NCBI GenBank assembly: GCA_020845775.1
Contig: JADLFC010000051.1
Span: forward strand, 1-47,743
Reading direction: 5' to 3'
DNA from: Deltaproteobacteria bacterium
Lineage (GTDB): Bacteria > Bdellovibrionota_C > UBA2361 > SZUA-149 > JADLFC01
DNA: 47,743 bases
A program made the translations under genes and the position numbers. Below are positions 43,263 through 47,743 of this stretch, one piece after another. A model generated the notes under the pieces. The model was given only the letters and a program-made list of their open reading frames with translations, was not told the DNA's origin and ran no database searches. Position 1 is the first letter of the stretch. The number at the start of each line of letters is the position of its first letter.

Positions 43263-46200
43263 TTGGATTTGCTAGATGTAAGATCCAAAGAATGTTCGTC
43301 CATCGGCTTTAAAGCACTGATGGCCACTCAGTTTCTTGGTGCGCTTAATGACAACATTTATAGATTTGTAGTTTCTCTTCTCATTTTGGATCTATTTGTC
43401 AAGGATGGTGCGGGCGTTGGTTTCTTAGCGCTTTCGGAGGGACTTCTCGTTTTGCCTTTTATACTGTTTTCCACTTATGCAGGTTATTTAGCGGATCGCT
43501 TTAGCAAGTCAGGAATTATCAGAATGATGAAAGCTTTTGAGGTTCTCATCATGAGTGGCGCATTATATTGTTTTTGGTCGCAAAATATTGTCGGACTGTT
43601 GCTTCTCTTGTTCTTATTGGGGCTACACAGCGCGATATTTAGTCCCTGCAAGTACGGCATATTGCCGGAGATTTTGGCTGAAGAGAATTTATCTAAGGGC
43701 AATGGCTATCTTGAATTCTGGACTTTTTTAGCCATAGTCTTTGGAACTTCACTTGGAGGTTTAGTCAAAGCTGTTTCGACTCCACCGTATATCTTGCCTG
43801 GTGTTATAGTTTTGGCGATAGCTAGCTGTGGGTTGTTCAGTAGCTTTTTTGTTCCACGGACGGTTGCGGGCGAAAATGTCTTAAAATTTAAACTTAACTT
43901 TATAAGCGATTTTAGATCGACTATTAGCGAAATAAGACAGCACCGCGAACTTTTTTTAGCGGTCATAGCCATAAGCTTCTTTTGGGGAATGGGAGCGATT
44001 ATTCGGCTAAATGCGTTAATATTTGAAAAATTCACCGTGCAAGCTAGCGAGTTTGAAACCGCTATCTTTTTTACGATCTTTGCCTTAGGCATAGGCTTAG
44101 GAAGCGTTGCAGCGGGTATCGTCTCTGCCGGGAAGGTGGAGCTGGGGCTAGTTCCTCTGGGTGCAATGGGGATCGCGGCATTTAGCTGTATGTTGTCACT
44201 GGTGGATGACTCGCCATTTCTGGCGCACAGTTCTATTGCCCTTTTAGGGTTAAGTGGCGGTTTTTTTATAGTTCCGCTTAATTCTTTTCTTCAGCGATAT
44301 AGCATAGCATCTAGCCGTGGACGGTATATTGCAGCTACCAATCTTTTGTCCTTTGTTGGCGTGCTAGCAGCCAGTGGAGCTGTATGGGTTTTTATCGACA
44401 TCCTGGGCTTAACTCCTCGGCAGGTATTTTTGTGCTGTGCTGTCGTTACTGCCGCAGTATCCGTTTATATTGTTCGAACTATGCCGCAGATGTTGCTTCG
44501 CTGCTTAAATTGGCTGTTTTCGCACACTATTTACCGCTTGAGGGTTTTTGGCAAGGAGCACGTTCCAGAGACTGGCGGAGCTCTGCTAGTTTGCAATCAC
44601 GTTTCTTATGTAGATCCTTTGTTACTGTTAGCGAGTATAGAGCGGCCTATTAGATTCTTGATGTATCGGCCCATCTACGAGCATCGTCTCATTAATCCAA
44701 TTGCGAGAGCTGTGCGCGCAATTGCGGTTTCATCTGAAGATAAGCCGCGGGAGATCGCTCAATCTCTGTCGCAGGCGCGCGCTGCTATCGAAGCTGGCGA
44801 GCTCGTGTGCATATTTGCCGAAGGCGCTATTACGCGCACAGGAAATCTGCTGTCGTTTCGCAAAGGTTTTGAACGCATCATGAAGGGCGCTAGCGAGGCA
44901 CCTATAATTCCAGTGCATTTAGACGAGCTATGGGGCAGCATTTTTAGCTTTAAGGGTGGGAGGTTCGTCTGGAAAAGACCTAAACGCTTGCCATATCCAG
45001 CGACTATTTCGTTTGGAAGGCCTTTATGTAGCAAAACTCCGGCGCACGAGGTGCGGCAAGCGGTGCAGGAGCTAGGTAGTAACGCTTTTCGTTATCGACG
45101 AGATGCCGACAAACTACTGCACGCTGGCTTTGTGTCAGAAGCTAGGAGGCACCCGCTTAGAGCTTGTATGGTAGATAGCCAGGGTCAGGCGCTTAACTTT
45201 GGACAAGTTTTAGTTCGAGCATTTGCTCTAGCTGAAAGTTTTAGGACTAGCGGTTTTTCGGGCCCTGCGATTGGGCTACTGCTTCCGCCGGGAACTGCGG
45301 CTGCAATTTGCAACATAGCTGCGCTCTTAGCCGGTAAAATAGTTGTCAATCTCAATTACACGCTTTCCCAAGAGGCGATTGAGAGCGCAGTAGCAAAGAG
45401 CGGGATTTCAACAGTTGTTTCGGCTAAAGAATTTATACAGCACCTAAATTATTCTCTCTCAAGTAAAGTAAAGATAAATTTCGTAGAAGAGTTAGCAAAT
45501 GAGCTAGGAGTTTTGCAAAAGATAGAATCTTTTTTAAAGGCAGTTTTTCTACCTATTAGAAGCGAAGCTAATGATAATTTGGCAACTTTAATATTTTCTA
45601 GCGGAAGTACTGGAGACCCCAAAGGTGTAATGCTTTCTCACGGCAACATCGCCTCAAACGTCTGTGCGGTGTGCGACGTTTGTCAGGTGAGAAATGGAGA
45701 CGTAGTTGTGGGCATTTTGCCGTTTTTTCATTCCTTTGGGTTTATGGCCACTCTTTGGCTTCCCTTACTTTCTGGCATTAAAGTAGTATATCACAGCAAC
45801 CCAACTGATGTGGCTACTATCGGCATGATGGTTGAGCGGCATAAAGCTACTATGATAATGACGACCCCTACGTTTTTAGCCATGTATACGCGAAAGTGTA
45901 GCGAGCAGCAGTTTGCATCTTTAAGATACGTGGTTGTAGGCGCCGAAAAACTTCCGGTCGCTACGGCTAGTGCTTTTGCGAAGAAGTACGGCATTATGCC
46001 GCGCGAGGGTTATGGTGCCACTGAGCTTTCGCCAGTAGCTATGTTAAATATCGATAGCTTTGTCGATGGCAATAACGGACAGGTGGGTGAAAAGTTGTCG
46101 ACGGTAGGACATCCCTTGCCGGGAGTAGCTGTAAAAATTGTAGATGTGGAAACGCACCAAACGCTTGCTCCCAACACTGAAGGGCTTTTGTTAGTAAAAG

Positions 46201-46694
46201 GTCCGAATGTTATGCTGGGATATTGGCAGGATGAGGAAAAAACTAAAGAAGTAATTGAGAACGGCTGGTATATTACTGGCGACATAGCGCGTATCGATGA
46301 GGACGGCTTTGTAACCATTACCGATCGCTTATCCCGCTTTAGCAAAATCGGCGGCGAAATGGTTCCGCACGTTAAAATTGAAGAAGAAATCCAAAAAGTC
46401 TTAGGAACCGACGAAAGGCGCTGCGTAGTTGTTGGCGTGCCCGATGAGAGAAAGGGCGAGAAGCTAGTAGTCTTAAGTCTTGGCGAACTAGATGCTAACC
46501 ACATTGTAAAGCAACTAAGAGAACGCGGCCTTTCTAATCTATGGATTCCCAAACCCGAAAATTTTATCCCCATCGATGCGTTCCCAATTCTAGGCAGCGG
46601 CAAGCTCGATTTGCGGGCGCTTAAGCAATATGCGCTAGGGAGATTAGGGAGTCCTGGCGACGCTGATAACAGTGCGTCGCTACGCTCGTACTAG
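43263..46694 (+). CDS. MFS transporter - PlsC acyltransferase - AMP ligase fusion (LplT-Aas-like)
   Basis: 1143 residues. Residues ~15-410 form an MFS/LplT-like lysophospholipid flippase (ATQFLGALNDNIYRF). Residues ~430-610 form a PlsC acyltransferase with NHVSYVD (~444-450) and FAEGAITRTG. Residues ~640-1130 form an acyl-ACP/CoA ligase with the P-loop FSSGSTGDPKGVMLSH (~778-793), GYGATELSP and ITGDIARIDEDGF. In E. coli these are separate LplT and Aas proteins that re-acylate lysophospholipids in the inner membrane. The start is TTG 43263 or, with better spacing from AGGTGAG, TTG 43269; both are non-ATG. Confidence 0.92.
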   Translation: MDLLDVRSKECSSIGFKALMATQFLGALNDNIYRFVVSLLILDLFVKDGAGVGFLALSEGLLVLPFILFSTYAGYLADRFSKSGIIRMMKAFEVLIMSGALYCFWSQNIVGLLLLLFLLGLHSAIFSPCKYGILPEILAEENLSKGNGYLEFWTFLAIVFGTSLGGLVKAVSTPPYILPGVIVLAIASCGLFSSFFVPRTVAGENVLKFKLNFISDFRSTISEIRQHRELFLAVIAISFFWGMGAIIRLNALIFEKFTVQASEFETAIFFTIFALGIGLGSVAAGIVSAGKVELGLVPLGAMGIAAFSCMLSLVDDSPFLAHSSIALLGLSGGFFIVPLNSFLQRYSIASSRGRYIAATNLLSFVGVLAASGAVWVFIDILGLTPRQVFLCCAVVTAAVSVYIVRTMPQMLLRCLNWLFSHTIYRLRVFGKEHVPETGGALLVCNHVSYVDPLLLLASIERPIRFLMYRPIYEHRLINPIARAVRAIAVSSEDKPREIAQSLSQARAAIEAGELVCIFAEGAITRTGNLLSFRKGFERIMKGASEAPIIPVHLDELWGSIFSFKGGRFVWKRPKRLPYPATISFGRPLCSKTPAHEVRQAVQELGSNAFRYRRDADKLLHAGFVSEARRHPLRACMVDSQGQALNFGQVLVRAFALAESFRTSGFSGPAIGLLLPPGTAAAICNIAALLAGKIVVNLNYTLSQEAIESAVAKSGISTVVSAKEFIQHLNYSLSSKVKINFVEELANELGVLQKIESFLKAVFLPIRSEANDNLATLIFSSGSTGDPKGVMLSHGNIASNVCAVCDVCQVRNGDVVVGILPFFHSFGFMATLWLPLLSGIKVVYHSNPTDVATIGMMVERHKATMIMTTPTFLAMYTRKCSEQQFASLRYVVVGAEKLPVATASAFAKKYGIMPREGYGATELSPVAMLNIDSFVDGNNGQVGEKLSTVGHPLPGVAVKIVDVETHQTLAPNTEGLLLVKGPNVMLGYWQDEEKTKEVIENGWYITGDIARIDEDGFVTITDRLSRFSKIGGEMVPHVKIEEEIQKVLGTDERRCVVVGVPDERKGEKLVVLSLGELDANHIVKQLRERGLSNLWIPKPENFIPIDAFPILGSGKLDLRALKQYALGRLGSPGDADNSASLRSY

Positions 46695-46729
46695 TATCGA
46701 GGTCGCTAGAATATGCAAGCATTTATAGC

Positions 46730-46768
46730 ATTTAGAAAAAGGATTTTTGTAAATGGTATAAACAGCAA
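46730..46768 (+). repeat. Left terminal inverted repeat, 39 bp
   Basis: Matches the reverse complement of 47581-47619 at 37 of 39 positions. It ends in GGTATAAACAGCAA on the inner side. Confidence 0.85.
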
Positions 46769-46782
46769 GTGCGTAAGCACTT
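46767..46782 (-). terminator. Hairpin downstream of the antitoxin gene
   Basis: A 6-base stem, AAGTGC/GCACTT, around a GTAA tetraloop, extends outward by two base pairs (GCAAGTGC/GCACTTGC, 46765-46784). It lies downstream of the minus-strand toxin-antitoxin operon. No T-tract follows on that strand, so it may be part of the element end and not a true terminator. Confidence 0.35.
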
Positions 46783-46797
46783 GCCAATAAACAACAA

Positions 46798-46847
46798 ATA
46801 CCGTTTCCAAACAGTAACTTAAATATTTTACTTTCTGGAAACAGTAT
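46798..46847 (+). repeat. 50-bp near-palindromic repeat, left copy
   Basis: Identical base for base to 47531-47580. The two halves (CCGTTTCCA near the start, TGGAAACAG near the end) are complementary with a few mismatches, so either strand can fold. It ends two bases before the antitoxin stop codon. Confidence 0.9.
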
Positions 46848-46849
46848 AG

Positions 46850-47152
46850 CTAGGCAGCTACCTTTTCGGGGTTTGAGACTTTTTTTGTGACAATCTTATA
46901 GTCATATCCCAACATAGAAAGGATTTTTAAAAGAGTCTCAAAAGAAATATTTTTTGTTCCTAAGCCACTTTCCACCTTGGCAATCCATGACTGGGATTTG
47001 CCAAGCATTTTCGCTAGGTCTTCTTGGGTCAAACTATGCTTCTTTCGTGCTGCCTTAATTTTCCTGACTAAATCGTGCTTCGCTCTAACCTCAGAATAGT
47101 CAATTCCCAGCTTCTCTGCTAGTTCTTCTAGGTTTAATTTCTCCCATGGCAT
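46850..47152 (-). CDS. higA: XRE-type antitoxin (HigA-like)
   Basis: 100 residues. Helix-turn-helix of the XRE/Cro family at ~29-85: KIKAARKKHSLTQEDLAKMLGKSQSWIAKVESG. It is expected to neutralise the toxin and repress the shared promoter. The AAGGAG ribosome site lies in the last codons of the toxin gene, 9 bases before ATG, so the two are coupled. Toxin-first order is typical of HigBA. Confidence 0.9.
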   Translation of the reverse strand: MPWEKLNLEELAEKLGIDYSEVRAKHDLVRKIKAARKKHSLTQEDLAKMLGKSQSWIAKVESGLGTKNISFETLLKILSMLGYDYKIVTKKVSNPEKVAA

Positions 47153-47155
47153 AAT

Positions 47156-47488
47156 TTACAACTCCTTTAACCTTCTTAATGCGAGTCGCAATTCTTTTTG
47201 CGGCGTCTTTTGAGTTTTTTTCGTAAACCCATGAAGCAAGTAAACAGCCTCACCCACCTTGATATAATAGATAATGCGATATGCTCCAGAACTATCTCTC
47301 GCCCTTATCTCGTGCAACCCCTTATGGATATTTGCCAAACTCCTGCTTAGTGGCATCGGGAGCGTTTCACCATCCTCAAGTAATGTAAGCGCATCGTAGA
47401 CTACCTCTTGCACTGTGGATGAAAGCGTCTTTATAAACTCCTCCACAGGCTTTCTACCTGATACTGTCCGATAGTGACGAATATCCAC
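47156..47488 (-). CDS. higB: RelE/HigB-family toxin (Gp49-like)
   Basis: 110 residues of the HigB/Gp49 group in the RelE superfamily, which act as ribosome-dependent mRNA endonucleases. Family-like segments: KPVEEFIKTLSSTVQEVV, LANIHKGLHEIRA, YRIIYYIKVGEAVYLLHGFTKKTQKTP. The start is GTG 47488 with no strong ribosome site seen. It sits 3 bases before the antitoxin. It is full length and likely functional. Confidence 0.9.
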   Translation of the reverse strand: MDIRHYRTVSGRKPVEEFIKTLSSTVQEVVYDALTLLEDGETLPMPLSRSLANIHKGLHEIRARDSSGAYRIIYYIKVGEAVYLLHGFTKKTQKTPQKELRLALRRLKEL

Positions 47489-47530
47489 AACAATATGATT
47501 ATGACCTATTGGTAATATTTTGTAAATATT

Positions 47531-47580
47531 ATACCGTTTCCAAACAGTAACTTAAATATTTTACTTTCTGGAAACAGTAT
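47531..47580 (+). repeat. 50-bp near-palindromic repeat, right copy
   Basis: Identical to 46798-46847. It lies upstream of the toxin gene, where the operon promoter and any antitoxin operator would be, so the palindrome could also serve regulation. Confidence 0.9.
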
Positions 47581-47619
47581 TTGCTGTTTATACCATTTAC
47601 AAGAATCCTTTTTGTAAAT
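47581..47619 (-). repeat. Right terminal inverted repeat, 39 bp
   Basis: Inverted partner of 46730-46768 with 2 mismatches. It begins directly after the 50-bp repeat, whereas the left side has 29 extra bases between the two. Bases 47620-47743 beyond it show no gene. Confidence 0.85.
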
Positions 47620-47743
47620 CACCGATTTTCACGAAAGCAATTCACCCTAATTGAGGCCAATCTAGATCCAAGCAATTCTCAAAAGTCAGTGTAAAATTAA
47701 CTAGTTAGCGGTGACTGGTTCTCGTCGGTGACAGTAGAATTAG

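Larger units (their letters stand above)
46730..47619. mobile_element. 890-bp repeat-bounded element carrying a HigBA-like module
   Basis: The ends are 39-bp inverted repeats (46730-46768 and 47581-47619) with 2 mismatches. Just inside each lies an identical 50-bp sequence in direct orientation (46798-46847 and 47531-47580) that is itself a near-palindrome. The right terminal repeat also folds as ATTTACAA/TTGTAAAT. The element contains only a toxin and an antitoxin gene, no transposase, so it looks like a MITE-type or otherwise non-autonomous element. No target-site duplication was found. Confidence 0.65.

Noticed and set aside
46730-47619. Integron gene cassette with attC sites
   Set aside because: The repeats are palindromic, but no GTTRRRY/RYYYAAC core sites were found, and two inverted terminal copies are not a cassette layout.

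Overview
The window looks like a chromosomal segment from a Gram-negative, delta-proteobacterium-like organism (Myxococcota, Bdellovibrionota or a relative). I infer this from the gene content: a Tad pilus, type III export genes, FHA domains, eukaryote-like Ser/Thr kinases, NtrC-type regulators, and an MFS-PlsC-AMP ligase fusion. Base composition is moderate and coding density is very high, with many 4-base overlaps. No rRNA, tRNA or CRISPR was seen. The genus cannot be fixed from sequence reading alone.

Layout. 212-5136: an oxidative pentose-phosphate operon (transaldolase, short-type 6-phosphogluconate dehydrogenase, glucose-6-phosphate dehydrogenase, OpcA-like protein), followed by an acyl-CoA dehydrogenase (5139-6314). 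6315-9662 on the minus strand: two NtrC-like AAA+ regulators, one with an intact ATPase and GAYTGA loop and one with both ATPase motifs degraded, plus a small putative helix-turn-helix protein. 9849-13902 on the plus strand: a receiver/zinc-cluster protein, a large membrane hybrid histidine kinase and an unknown protein.

14124-38434 is the centre of interest: one long same-strand block. It begins with a PP2C phosphatase, an FHA protein and a Ser/Thr kinase. It continues with Tad pilus genes (CpaE/TadZ, Flp pilin, CpaB, CpaF, TadB, TadC). It then runs, 21 bases after tadC, into type III secretion genes (SctV; a membrane pseudokinase; two FHA proteins; SctJ; SctO-like; SctQ; SctR, S, T, U), an unknown protein and a TPR protein. 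The Tad motor/platform and the type III export gate are thus physically joined, with phospho-signalling genes interleaved. The type III set is incomplete here: no needle, inner rod, ruler, secretin, SctD, SctL or SctN ATPase. SctU stops just before its NPTH autocleavage domain, and an apparent remnant is readable after the stop. This matches the idea of a needle-less type III system working with a Tad machine, as reported for contact-dependent prey killing in Myxococcus xanthus. Here the two are in one locus.

38446-46694: an M48 metalloprotease lipoprotein, ComEC/Rec2, two small membrane proteins, cystathionine beta-synthase with CBS domains, and the MFS-PlsC-AMP ligase fusion. 46730-47619: a HigBA-like toxin-antitoxin pair inside an element with 39-bp terminal inverted repeats and 50-bp identical internal repeats, probably mobile.
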